Assembly (NCBI GenBank): GCA_002794735.1
Contig: NBAZ01000012.1
Location: 248,001-312,000, forward strand
Origin: Pyrrhoderma lamaoense
Lineage: Eukaryota > Basidiomycota > Agaricomycetes > Hymenochaetales > Hymenochaetaceae
Length of the DNA stretch: 64,000 nucleotides
Direction: 5' to 3'
Part shown: piece after piece, positions 31,039 to 43,527 of the stretch
How the letters are laid out: each line of letters begins with the position of its first letter
How positions within the stretch are numbered: position 1 is the first letter of the stretch
Notes under the pieces: generated by a model
The model's database searches: none
The model's input: the letters and a program-made list of their open reading frames with translations, nothing else
What the model was told of the DNA's origin: nothing
Made by a program: the position numbers and the translations under genes

Positions 31039-31635
31039 CTGAGTTGTTATAAACAAGATTTTTCCACATCCAAACCAGATGTATGAGAAAAGGGAAATCA
31101 TAGTTTTTTTCCTATCTATATAATTTCACACACACACACACACTCTCTCTATATATTGTCAACACAGTTTTCTAGTAGACGAAATCCTGCCTCTCTCCCC
31201 ATTTGGAAATTTGAAAAGAAAAAAATACAAGACTTTGATTCTATCACAGCGAAACGAGAAGAGAACAAACAGATAGTGAATAAAAAGGGTAGTTGAAACA
31301 AACAGAAGAGGGTGTGAAAGTAGGTAGAGAAGACAGAAGAGAAGAGGGGAGGGAATATGATGTATAAAGATCGGTAAACAGATGATGTAGAATGAATGAT
31401 AGATGAGAACCTAACAAAGGGACAAAGAACAACAAAAGCCCGTCTTCCCTAAGGTATATACATAACATACATACATGTAGCTAAAGAGTATTGATTAGGG
31501 ATAAAAAGGGATAAAAAAAGAAGAAAAAACAATGACAAAGGCCTCGATTTCGTTCCAAAACTATGTAGTCCAAGATAAGTTACGAAAGTTTGAAATTGAA
31601 GAGAATCGACAGTGAAAAAAAATGATAAAGAGAAC
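31039..31635. other. Intergenic with CA/CT microsatellite
   Basis: A (CA)n run followed by (CT)n and TATA repeats lies at about 31126-31157. The rest is purine-rich on the plus strand and is probably the 3' UTR of NIPA copy A. No gene seen. Confidence 0.5.
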
Positions 31636-34426
31636 TTAAAACCGCCCTGACGAGGACTCGACCAGTCTTATCCCGCCATAGTGAGTTGGGTCTTCCTCGT
31701 CTGACTGTAACGTCCCACTCTCTATTGAGGGACTACGAACAAGGCTAACGCTCTCCTCCCGGTCATCGCCTCCCTTTGGATATTTCTTATCACTCGGCGT
31801 ACGCTTATGCCCCCGTCCATATCTCCAACTACTTCGACTTTCTTCATCACTAGGCGGGGAGAAACGAGATCGCGAAGGTAATGGAGACGTAGCACTGACA
31901 AAGCTTGTTCCGATAGACGTAGCCGGAGAATCTGTAAATGGATCTCGAGGTAGGTTTTTCTGGCTAACAAACATCGTAGCTGGAGCTGTTCGAGGTGATC
32001 CAGGAACCTCGAAATCAGAATCTGTTTGGACTAGCGGCAGACCAGGTGAGGCTCGTTGAGGCTGTGGATGCCGTATTGAAAGACCATCCGTGGTTCCTTG
32101 TGTTTTCTTTGAAGATGCTTCTTCATCTATTACAGACATTGTATTCATCGAGATTTGGCTTGGTGAAGTAGATCTATATGAAACATCACGTCGTTCGTGA
32201 GTCGCAAGCTCTGATCCTCTCCCCTTCACAGGATATTTATGAACCACCTCTTCCGATCCAAACTTTATTGTTGGCGTTCTTGGTTGGGTTATGGTCGAAC
32301 TTGCAAATACTGAACTTCGTTCTGAGCCATTGACGTCGATAGAAGGTACAGGGCGTCATATAGCTGATGCCTACGTAACCCTTCAAATTGTGAATGTGAT
32401 TCACCACCACCCTGGGAGTAGATGGACCGTCCAGTGTGACTTGACATACTCATCCGTCGAGCACTCCGTGCACGGATGATGCTGCCAATTGGGCCGAATG
32501 AACCTCGAATTGAGTCAATCCCTGGGTCTTCGACAGCTGATAAGTCCTTTTCATCCATCTTCAGTGTGTTGCTCCTTGATGCCTGTAATAAGAGTGTGGA
32601 TCGACGGTCTAGCTTCTTCCCTAGCTCAGTAGGATCTATCTTCGACATTTGTAAGATAGTAATTCCGCAACAAATAACCAGGAAACCCATGACAAGTGTC
32701 AATATTTGTGCTACAGTTGCGCTTAGACCTTTGAATAGGATGATAGTAGTAACCATTGAAAAGAAAGTAACTAGAGCTTATATGAACAACAGGTACGCAA
32801 TAAGAAAAACCCAGACTTACATATAACATAGTATGTGGGTGTGACTAACGAAATATCAGTAAAGTTTAGAGAAAATAAGTAAGAGATAAGCATTTACCCA
32901 TAGCTAAGGAACATATGAGATATCAGTAACGACTGTGTAAAGAGATTCAAAGAGCTTACCAGTATTGAAGAGAGCCAAAGCTACATTAAGATAATAAACT
33001 TCCGTGACTATGGAGAGACAGAATGGTCACGATTTCAGAACACGCCAAACCATAGGTAACTTACGTAGTGTTACAGCTACAAATGCCATTAAAAAGTATA
33101 TGAACCAATAGTTGAACTAGATATGTAAGTCAATTGATGATTTGAATGAAGACGGGAGTTAAATATTTACCTGATTATCTCCCATAGCTGTGGTAACGAT
33201 AGCAGAACCAAGACCAGTTGTTACACTAACACTTATACCCCGATCATACTACAAACCATTATATACCACAACATACTCTTCTTCCCGTATCTAGAATAAG
33301 GTTTGATATGTTTCGAGGTTAGAGCTTAATCAAAAGGGGGCTTACTTCGGGCCAAAGTAGAAAATAATCACAAGAGCTGCGGCTATTAGAACACTAGCAT
33401 ACACTAGAAATCCAGGAGCAATAAAGAGTTTTTCGAACTCTCTGATTTGGCCTGTACTCGACTCTGAAGGACCTATCGATAAGTTAGCATATATTTTATT
33501 TTAACTCAAGTGACATGGTTGTTACCATTGAAGGCAATGATGACTGATCCAAGCTGTTCTGAAGTTTAAGCACGACATGAAGTCAACGTGAAAAACTGTG
33601 CGAACATACAATGCAAAGGATACAACCAAGCCATCCGAAGAATGTCAATTTCTCTTTCAATATCCATGAAGAAAGTATTGCACAGATCACAACCGAAAGG
33701 GCACCAAGAGGCGTCTGTAAGCACCAAAGGTTTCACCAACACGTAAGATATATTTCTAATTGACTGTGACACATGTCAACATACCACCACTAATGCTTCA
33801 ACAAATGCATAAGCTAGTCTTTCAAATTAGGGCCGTGCTTCGGAGATATAGTTTACCGGAAGTAACTCGCCTGCAAAATTACACAGCTCCCCCAAAATCA
33901 TCACTGCACATATGAATGAAACATTGAGAAATCCGCCTCGCACACCAAGAGTTGAAGATAGGAGAACAGACGTACTTGTCATTCCTGTCCACCATAATGG
34001 CTTGTTAGAAAGGATTGAGTATACATTGTTTCTCTACAAGGAGGTACTCAAAAGAAGCTCACCGACTTAAGATATGCGACACCTTCACCAGCTACTCCGC
34101 CCGCCTGCGAGCGGAGTAGACCCTTCTTCTTGAATACAAAACTTGATCCTATGAGTACACCACTCGATACAGCTCTAAAGCACCAATTCTATGTTCAGCG
34201 TACTCTCGTACTAAAAAGGAAGACTAATGCTTACAGAATAATCCCGACCACCTTAATAACAACAATTCTAATCAGCACACAACAACATCATAATGATGGA
34301 TACGATATAATGGCCACAGAATACCTTGAGATTGGATCCTACGGAGATGGAAGAAGACGAGGAGGATGAGGCCGAAGCAGCAGCACTAGATGTCGCCGAA
34401 GCCGAGGCAGAAGTTGTCGACGACAT
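31636..34426 (-). CDS. NIPA-type magnesium transporter (DUF803), copy A
   Basis: NIPA family proteins are multi-spanning transporters linked to Mg2+ uptake at plasma or endosomal membranes. The start (34426) gives a Ser/Ala-rich leader, then [116 protein letters not shown] and VTPTYYV segments in family order, spread over many small exons. The long cytoplasmic tail contains [20 protein letters not shown] and is Ser/Pro-rich to the end (SGRF). Frame breaks near 33239 (SMIGGISVSV block) and 32352 each need one G/C. Paralogous to the gene at 43528, including the MSKIDP...LDR...LLQA tail motif. Confidence 0.87.
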
Positions 34427-35062
34427 ACTGGCCAGCGAGAAGTAATTAAAGGGAAGACGCTACCAGATGTCTACCTGAGAGACAGTAAGTGGAGAGATTC
34501 CCTAAGCTAATGTCATGTGTGGGTGCGATGACCCGGCCTAGCCTAGGCCGCTGCCACGTGACGACCCGATCAATAACATTAATTATTACTGCGCATTAGC
34601 CGTCCTTCGACTGTTTGCAACAAAACAACCGATAAAAACGAGATTTATGTATTGTCGTTATGACGTTAAGGCAACATCAACATATCCTAAGCAGCTGTGT
34701 GACTCTCAGTTTTCCCTTCGTTACTATCATTTCACTATCTTTAAACGTGATAGGAATGTAAGTGGCTTGTATACCGAAAAAAAATCCGGCGCATTTACTG
34801 AAAACGGTACTATGAATTAGCATCAATATCGTAACATATATTTGCTTAGATGATAAAATAATATACATAAGTTCATTAAATTACATAGACATACTAAGAC
34901 CCTACGATAACATGAAGAAAGTGAGATGATAGTGGTACATAACAAGAATAACAACAGTCTACTTTAACAATGCGAGATACGAGTCAAAGAAAGAAAGAAA
35001 AGAAAACAGATGTCACAACAAAAAAGAAAAAGAAACATGAAGCTAGAAAAGAGAGAATATGA
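34427..35062. other. Intergenic, promoter of NIPA copy A
   Basis: This lies between the NIPA-A start and the stop of the adenylate cyclase. It contains a GC-rich palindrome followed by a CACGTG box at 34534-34560. No gene seen. Confidence 0.5.
34534..34560. promoter_or_regulatory. Palindrome plus CACGTG (E-box/bHLH site)
   Basis: GGCCTAGCCTAGGCC is a near-perfect palindrome and is followed six bases later by CACGTG at 34555-34560, the core site for bHLH factors (Cbf1/SREBP class in fungi). It is about 110-130 bases upstream of the NIPA-A start codon. The binding factor is inference. Confidence 0.45.
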
Positions 35063-38000
35063 TTAAGAATCACCAGCTGGAGGGTTCGTGGGCAAGGCAG
35101 CCTGAAGTAGTGATAGAACTTGAAGCAACATATTCTGGTCCAAAGTCTGGCCCCTCTTAAGTGATGTAAGAAGTTGAGTCGGGGCGTTCCCCATACAGCG
35201 AAGAGTTAACGTTGTAATCGCCCCTTCAATTCTTACGGAGAGTGAATCAAGGATTGCCATAAGCTCGCGGTCAGTGGCCTTGTCATTGATATGTGGAATT
35301 AGTGTGCCTGGATCCGCGTACATAATCACATTGTCGGTAGGTAATTGCAGGCTGTCAGAATTCTCTCCAGAATTACCAGCAATGCTTCCTTTGCGTGGTG
35401 GAAGAGGTCTCAATACTCTCTGAGAAGCAAGAGCTTCGAGTCGCACGCATAGAAATGCCAATTCGCGCATTTGAGCGACACTAAACTGGATACGAGAACC
35501 AGATGCATCAGGCTCGGCCGTACTTAGTGCAAAACGTCCTATGAGTTCTTTCGGGTAGACTAACGAAAGAGTTTCTGGAATTTCAAGACCTTTCATCCGA
35601 CGCTCACCAACACGTACAATTTCAACACCGATTCCCTCAATCGTGGTAACAAGCGCCTTCGATACCGAATCAGTCGGGTCGAAATTCTTATCGACCACCC
35701 GTGAACGTATTTCACGTATAACGTCTGCACTGCACATAATCTGACCACCCGCCGCACTGCTTGAAATACGAGAAGCTCTATTCACCATCGGTCCAAAATA
35801 GTCCATCCGGTGTGTTACCGGATCTTTCTCACACACCGGCAACCCGCAATGAATGCCCATACGAACTGAGAGACCGCGCTCAATGAGTTTCCCATTTTGG
35901 TCATACGTCTCCTTACCGTCTTCACATTCTAGAATCTCGAGCGGCCAAGACTCATGCAGAAGATCAAGTTGCACCTGGAGACACCACTTAAGCGCAGACA
36001 AGACATCATCAAACGAACACATAAAGGCATCTCCTTCCGTTTTTACTTCATAACCACCACACAACCGAAGTTGCCGGCGCAATAGCGTATTATGAAGGCG
36101 CATTGCAGTAGGCATCCCCGCATTCGCATCCCAGAGATGAGTTGAATTTCGTATGTCAGTGAACACTAGTGTAACAAAGCCAGTTGGTGCAATAACTTCC
36201 ATAGGCAATCTAGACAGCCCAACATCGCCAATATCCTGGTTCCTTGCTTTAGGTTTACGTGATAGGTACGCCTCCACTTCCGTTAGAGAGCCAACGGTTG
36301 CCTGTCTTGAGCGCGTCTTGAACAGATCAGCTACGTTGATAACCATGATCATTGTGCTTCCATCTGCTCCGTAGCTGATTGCGAAATCACGTAGCTTTTG
36401 AGCAGCAATCATTGGATCATCTTTTTCTGAGCGTGCGATATCCACAGCAGTACGATATGAGACATAATCCCAAAGTCCACGATTCGCAATAATAATGAAT
36501 TCATCCAATTCAGAGAGATTCCAACTTACAGTGTCAGGCCGTGGATTAACTGCAGGTAAAAGATGATAGTAACCAAAAGAACGGGAGACTTCAATGATAT
36601 CATTGACAAGTCCCTTTGGCGATACCCAGCCTTCTGCAGCACGGATACGAGTAGTTTCAGCTCTATCAAAGGGCTCATGCCTTGTAGATACTAGGTGGGC
36701 AGTTCCTTGTCTTGAGATCACAGCCAATGCATCTCCAGCATTCGCAACATGTATTGTCCGGCCGACGAAGTAAACCACTATGCCAGCTGCACCATTACGG
36801 AAGATAGACATATCATTCAATACAGTGTTACCTATAGTGTCTGTGGAAGCTATGGATGCCTTCCTGCTTTGGTTTACAGTCGTCAATAGGTGTGCATGCA
36901 TGTTCTTATTAAGAGCCAGGAATGTTCTCCTCATTGCATCATTGACAGTCTCCTTTGCATTCTTGTCCAGCCTCTCGAGTTGTTGTGAGAATACCGATAT
37001 AAAATTCTCGCAAAGATACTTAGAGAGCTTGTTGTTTAAAGGGACAGCGTCAAACCGACCAAACATAGCGAAAATGCATTCGTCGCTGCGCCCTCGAAAT
37101 TCTGGAACAACAACATCCAGCATGCCTAGCACATCCTTCTTGCCTAATGTATCTGCAATACCATATGCCATTTGGTTGACTTCAGAGAGAGAGGTCCGGA
37201 CACGTCGAATCTCATCGTCCTCAGGTATATTTGAGGTAACAGTTACATCCATAAGACCAAGGACACGTAGCTGACTCAATTCAGCAAAATCCGCAAGAAC
37301 CTTTCTATTGCTTAAGGACTGTTGATGCACCACAGACATTCGATTGTGATCAGGCTGGATTTTGAGCCGCTTATTTCCAGAAAGATTTAAATAACGTAAC
37401 GCCTTATTAAAATTCCTAGTATAATAGCGTAAGTAGAGCCCCGGATTTGAAAACTAATATCTTTCCTCACCAATTCCAATCAAACTCCCAATTATTGATA
37501 TTGTATTTCAGAACATTGCTACCAACATCCAGTACCGTTAAGCTTGTTAACTTCCCAAGCTCAGAGGGAAGAACCTGGAGTTTGTTTCCATTTAAGAAAA
37601 TTACTCTCAGGCTCGTTAATCGGTGGAGATCCTCTGTTGGTAAGCTAGACAGTTTATTACCACTAAGATAGATTTCCTCAAGAAAAGTCCAATTTCTGAA
37701 GAATGAAGGCGGAAGTTCCTGTATATTATTAAAGGAGAGGTTGAGAACACGTAGTTCACGGAGTGCAGTAAGCGGATGCAAAACATCATCCGTGAGTCGG
37801 TTTTCGCCGAGATACAGTTTTTGAAGAGATCTTGCTAGAGGAGGAAGCGTCCTTGAGTAAGATGAAGACTGACTAAGTAATGACCCCGCTGCTGATAATT
37901 TACGAAGATCATCCTGTGCGTGTGGTACAAGAGCTGAAGTATCATATTGATTGAAGTTGTCAACGCTTGTAGCCGGGCTAGGGGGATCATGCCAGTTGAT

Positions 38001-40669
38001 GAGCAGATTCGATGTTACATTGATTGTTTCCAAAGATGCACATTGCCACATGCTTGCGGGCAACTCTGTTAGACTGTTATTATGGGCGTCAAGTGTTACA
38101 AGTCGTTGCAGTTGTCCTATGCTTTCTGGAAGAGCATCTAGCTGATTGTCGGAACATGTAAAGGTTTTTAAGTGTGTAAGTAAGCCAAGAGTTTCAGGAA
38201 TGAAGCGGAATGCGTTATGATCAAGATGAAGTGTCTCAAGAGCTGTAAGATATGTAAAGGCAGATTCATCTAAACTACTGAGTTTGGCGTGAGAAATGTT
38301 TAGGGATGTAAGGCGAAAGTGAGCAGGAAGGGAGGGCCCAGGAAAGACCGTGAGTTGAGTTATGTCATTGTGAGAAGAGTCAAGAACCTGCATACAGGCC
38401 CAACTACTAGGTCAAGAGCATGAACAGCGTTATGATCAGCGAGGAGGTGTTGTAAGCGAGGAAGTCTTGAAACCGAAGTGAGATCAGTTATATTATTCCT
38501 CCTACAATCAAGGTTTTCTAGACTGATAAGCCCAGAGCACTCTGAGGGAAATTTCGAAATCTGGTTTCCGACCATTACAAGACTAGTCAAATTCTTGAGT
38601 AATCCAATTTCAGAGGGTAGAATTTGTATCATATTGAATGATATATCCAGATCTACCAAGTTTACCATCTCAAATATAACTGGGGAATCGTTTGAAACTT
38701 GTTATTTGATATGTTGAGATACTTGAGTGAGCGCAGTTGAGGAAACCAGCGAGGGAGTTTGTCTATTCTATTATTCTGAGCCTTTAATGTCGCTAATTTA
38801 GGAATACGGTCCAGCCCTGAGTCATCCAGGTCCGCAATACGGTTGCATGAGATATCTAATCGGTTTAGCGTATGACTATGTCGAATACTTTGGGGGACCC
38901 TTTTCATAGCCATGTTTGACATACGAAGCTCACGCAGGGTGGTACATGACTGGATAAAGTCGAGTGGAATCTCAAGCATTGGGTTTCGGGACAAATTCAG
39001 AAAAACAATCTTGTGAGCGTTTGTATGTAAGGATATAGGAATTGTTTTTAAGCTCTTTCCAGTGAGATTAATGTATTCGAAGTTATTGTCGATGAGCTGA
39101 TCCTCTTGCTACAAAATATTAAAATATCAGGAGTCGTATTACAGACTTAAGATTGTAGCGTACCTTGTCTCCCAAGAAGTTGCTCTTGTATATAAATTTT
39201 ATTAAAAAACCGATTTCTTCCGAACCCAGTGTTTGTAACCCATCTGCAACATCATACCCAGCTTGCTCAAGTCTTCTTCGAACAAGATCTGCTGGCCGCT
39301 CAGTAGGAGCTAGAATACGCTCTAGAAATTGTTTATGAGTCGAAAAAAACGTGGCTTGACATTAACGAGATACGTACCCCGTTCTCGTTCTTTCACATAC
39401 ATGGTATGTGGCTCTCTCGTCGCGTCCAATAGTAACTTCTGATTTAATATTGGTAATAGCTCAGCAACAGTTGTCGTAAGTGGACATTTCACTGAATGGT
39501 ATGTTCCGTCACTCCGATGTATACGAATCTGATACGTAGGTATACTCTGTGCCCGCTTTGGATTTCGTGTTCGCCGTCGCTGCTGCTTTACTGCCTGCTG
39601 GGAGCGTTCCACGCCCAGAGAATCTGATGCGTCTGAGTCCGTGTAGTCCGGAACATCTGGTACACCATCTTGCCTTTCAACAGCCCAGCTTTCTGGAGCT
39701 GCCCATCCCGGGCTATGAGACTCAGCAGAAATAGAAGGTTTACCAACCCCACTGCGTTGATTTGAATCCAACTTTGAGCTGGGGATCTTGGGCAATGGGG
39801 TTTTGGGGGAGATCCTATTTGTACTGAAGTTCGGTGGTGCTCTACGGCGGTGATGAGCATCATACACACTAAATGGATTGCTGAAATATGAAGGTTGTAA
39901 TTGAGTATACGGATGAGAGGAAGGGGATGTTGCCAAAAGATGAAAGCTTGCTTCTGATGCACTGAAACTACTAGACTGATAGCTGCTTTCAAACCCGCTA
40001 CCAGGTGAGCTTATACTTGCATTCTCGTTAGACATTATTCCTCGGGTATCATGGTTACGTATAGTCATATCAACAATGCCATCCATTTCATCCAGATTGG
40101 TGTCAAGCGTAAACTCAGGTTCCTTCTCTGGTGGAGGGGCAGGTAGTTTGGCATGATGTTTTCGACGGCGCTTCCTTGGAGCAGGTAGTGGAGCAGTTTG
40201 AAGAGGTAAAAATGACTGCTGAAATTGGGGAGAAGGAAGTGGGGGGACAGGAGGATTCGGAATGGCCGAACTACTGTTTTCGTCTTTTCCTATCCTGCTA
40301 ACCTTCTTCTTGATCACATTGAACATGTTCATGCTCTTCGGTTTACGAAGCTCTATACTTGCTGATCTTTCTGACACGATATTGACATTCTCGTTTGTAA
40401 TTGTTGTATCACTTCCACGACTACGAGGCAAAGACGTAGTGCTTCCCTGTCGTGTAGAGACGAAGTTCATCACTGATCGTTTTCCATTGATTGCACTTTG
40501 TTTTTGCTTCGGAGGTAAGGGCTAGATAGAAAATGAGTTACCCTGTAAAAATAAAACCAGAATAAAGAACATATACTTACAGGTTCATCAAGCCAGGAGC
40601 AATGACTCCCTTATCCTCTCCAGTTGTCGGCACATTCGGGGGATTGCCTGGGGAGACAAATACTTCCAT
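35063..40669 (-). CDS. CYR1: Adenylate cyclase (LRR-PP2C-class III cyclase)
   Basis: The enzyme makes cAMP from ATP and links Ras/G-protein signals to PKA. Order from the start: Pro/Ser-rich N-terminus (WLDEPPLPPKQKQS near the front), Ras-association domain (QIRIHRSDGTYHSVKCPL), a helical segment (ERPADLVRRRLEQAGYDVAD), at least 15 leucine-rich repeats (for example LKYLNISNNKFQTIP), a PP2C-like domain (VVYFVGRTIHVANAGDALAV), the class III catalytic domain and a C-terminal tail. Catalytic features are present: FTDIRNSTHLWD and TEGDAFMCSF (metal Asp residues), VRMGIHCGLPV, DYFGPMVNRASRIS. The last exon alone (35063-37339) holds PP2C and cyclase. The start at 40669 is chosen because its frame reaches WLDEPPLPPK once one G is added. 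Breaks near 40609, 38683 and 38399 each need one G/C. Total about 1,700 residues, normal to slightly short for fungi. Confidence 0.95.
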
Positions 40670-42369
40670 TGCTCACCGGGGTCAAGATGTATTGATGTTG
40701 TTGAAGATATAGACATCACCTCCTTTGTTGCATTTGTCTGAGAAAGGTTGGAAGGGAGGTGATGATGTAGTATTCGGTATACACAAGTACCGACAGGATG
40801 GCCCGGACGCGGACCTCAGTACCTCGGTGTCACACATCAACGTCACACTACTACATTTTTCATGTCACGATACTTACAAGCCGGCTACGGTTTTCTGTTG
40901 TAAGTTGCTTACTCAATGTCTTATATCTACATCCTCTACAGTCTACTAGTACTAGAGCATAATTACCTATGAAAGAATATCAGCTGGAATCAAGAACATT
41001 GAATGAGTGGAACAATGTCATACACTAGAATATACTATATCCCAATATAGCTTATCATTTCTTATTTCCATTTACTAAGTATAAGGGGAAAAGTTTTTCT
41101 GGACTATCGAAAAAAGATGATCAAGGCTTATGTTCTGCTCGTCACGGTAATTTTCCTGAGTAATCTCAGACATTCTATTTTTGACAGTTTTGAATTTTAT
41201 CAAGTTCAAGTATTATTTTTCATTATAGTGTATCGCTTATCGGAGAAAATGGCAAAAAAACTAGCAATATCATCTTAATGATGATTCTGTATTGAATCAA
41301 TCATGACTTTAACACATAGTACTCATATATGATGGATCAGGATTTCCGATCTGAAATATCTGGAAAGATCGTGCGGAACTATCAGTAGGAACTCATACCT
41401 GTGAGCACAGATGTAGGTAGATTATACAGGTTCCTTTCAATTACTATGATATTCTAGTCATCTGAGGAGTCATACTTTAGTTCAGATGAAGTACTAAACG
41501 ACTAGCAACAAAACGAAGATTTATCTACTAGTAAATTCGTACTCGAAGTCATAGAAATGAGCTACTCCTATCAATCATAACACCTGCGATGCTGGCATCT
41601 TGGAGGATATCAGTGGACGCTTGCTTTTGCGTCTTGCTTGTTCCGTTCAACATTCTTAACTATAACTAATCTTTATCAGTAATCTCTATTGCCTGAGATT
41701 GTGGCCTTGATCGCCTTGGATTTAATCTGATTGTGACTTAAGAAGATCTAGGACTCACATCTGTTTTGGGATACAAAATCCTTACTACAACGAGAATTCT
41801 ACTTGTAATGGGTTGTCTAGGCTGACAATCCGAGACACAAGTACGTGCATCTTTCACCACGGCAGGTATGGAATATATTTTCTTACATCAGTCATTAAAT
41901 CTAATTACATCTCTCATCCGCTCTGAGTTATCAATGACACTCACGAAAATCCATGACATAAGTCTTTAGTTTGACTGTGATTTTGTAATTTTCTCATGAC
42001 TGCAGCCGAAAGACATTAGTTATTCGACAGGCGTCGAGACTTTACTGTATACATACGCATAGAAACGAGATTCATGGGTAAGTCAGTCATATGAAATGTT
42101 GGTGTATATATTTTCGGAGGTAATCGACTATCGATAAGTGATCTATGCCGTTTGACGTTTAACTGACTTGAATGTACAAATAAATCGAGTTCGTCCCCCT
42201 AATCTGCAGCTCGCACTTCTTTACACACATATATGTGATGTTCATTAGAATTGTCATGACTCTGAGACAGAAACTGATAGATGATCCTAATATTTGACAA
42301 AAACTATCGACAATATTCATGATATTCCGTTCAACCTCTTATCTTATACAAGTTAGTTTGTTCATTGAT
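40670..42369. other. Intergenic, 1.7 kb, adenylate cyclase upstream region
   Basis: A long AT-rich region between the adenylate cyclase start and glyoxalase I stop. I see no domain-bearing ORF, tRNA or repeat. Its length suggests an extended promoter or long 5' UTR for the cyclase, or an unrecognised non-coding transcript. Confidence 0.45.
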
Positions 42370-43168
42370 TTATACTTTCTCTCCTGGTGCAGGTCTGGCA
42401 GGTATGATTTCAATCCAGTAACTATTTGATCAGATATCAATAATCAAGCATATAGAAACTACTAGAAGAATACATACTTATCAGGATCCTTAATAAATGC
42501 GATATTCTTCATTGTTCCGTCAGTGAGCTTTTTCTGAAACGGCACCCCAAGTTGTTCAAATCGAGAACATGCGGCATGGATGTCATCACAGGAAATGGCA
42601 ATATGCCCAAACCCCTACCAGGGTCACTATTGCCGTTTGCATAACCCTTAAATTCTGGATCCGTTTCCGTACCGTGGTTGTGAGTTAGTTCAAGGATACC
42701 TGTGTGACGTGACAGAGAGATATTAGATATACAGATGAATGGTATCATAAGAGTGTTTTTACCTTCACGATTGGTGCGATTTGCGGATCTAGTTTCAAAG
42801 GGCTCCGTGCCATTTGAGTGATCGAAGGCGAGGAAGTACAATGTGAAGCTTGAGAACTCAAGCTCTACATAAAATCGGTAAGAATAGACACATGTGAATC
42901 ATCCCTTACGACGCACTATTTAGAAGTTCCATGCCTAATACCTGTTCACAGTGATACATTCTCATGAGAAACGTGTTTTCTCAAGGCATGATGGCAAGGC
43001 CACTTCTTAGGTGTTCTCACCTCCTTATAGAACTTGAGCGAAACCTCTGGGTCTCTGATACGAAGCATCGTATGATTGAACTAAAATGTCATTAAGGCTC
43101 AAGAGAAAAGTGATTGTATGCATTATAGAATATACCTTGAAACTAGCGGTCGCAGCGTCGCGTGTCAT
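42370..43168 (-). CDS. GLO1: Lactoylglutathione lyase (glyoxalase I)
   Basis: It converts the methylglyoxal-glutathione hemithioacetal to S-lactoylglutathione, a cytosolic detoxification step. The start [11 protein letters not shown] (43166-43168) is followed by [52 protein letters not shown], the segment [30 protein letters not shown] and [15 protein letters not shown]. Metal ligands Glu (ILELTHN), His (GHIA) and Glu (YWIEI) are visible; the first ligand position is His in FNHTM. Five or six short exons. One frame break near 42613 (CCCC run) needs one extra base to read [13 protein letters not shown]. About 180 residues, a single-domain eukaryotic form. It is divergent from NIPA copy B. Confidence 0.92.
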
Positions 43169-43527
43169 TGTTCTTGACCGTGTGGAGAGTCTGCGAGTAA
43201 GCTTGAGCGAGAACGTATTGGCGAGAATGAAATGATATCTCTACTGAGAGAGTGCAAGAAGGGTTGAAGGCAATGACGATAACTATTTGGTCATTATTAA
43301 ACTAGAAGATCATGTGCTCACAAAAGGACGAGTTTAGATAATTCCCACGGATGCTAATAACTCTATTTCGTCATATGAAATTAGGATCGACATCGCCTAG
43401 TTGGAGCACACTATTCTAAACGAGTGTCTTCTGATTCTTCTTCTCTTCTTACAGCCGCGAGACTACATCCCTTGTCGTCGAATGCTATCAGCAAGCTCGT
43501 CTGGACCATAACTCGGCTAATAGCAAA
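43169..43527. promoter_or_regulatory. Divergent promoter, GLO1 / NIPA copy B
   Basis: The 359 bases between the start codons of glyoxalase I (-) and NIPA copy B (+) must hold both promoters. A pyrimidine-rich tract precedes the NIPA start at about 43430-43455. No clear stress-response element was identified by eye. Confidence 0.55.

Noticed and set aside
31244..31468. 74-codon minus-strand ORF
   Set aside because: Low-complexity Leu/Ser/Phe sequence from purine-rich 3' UTR of NIPA copy A.
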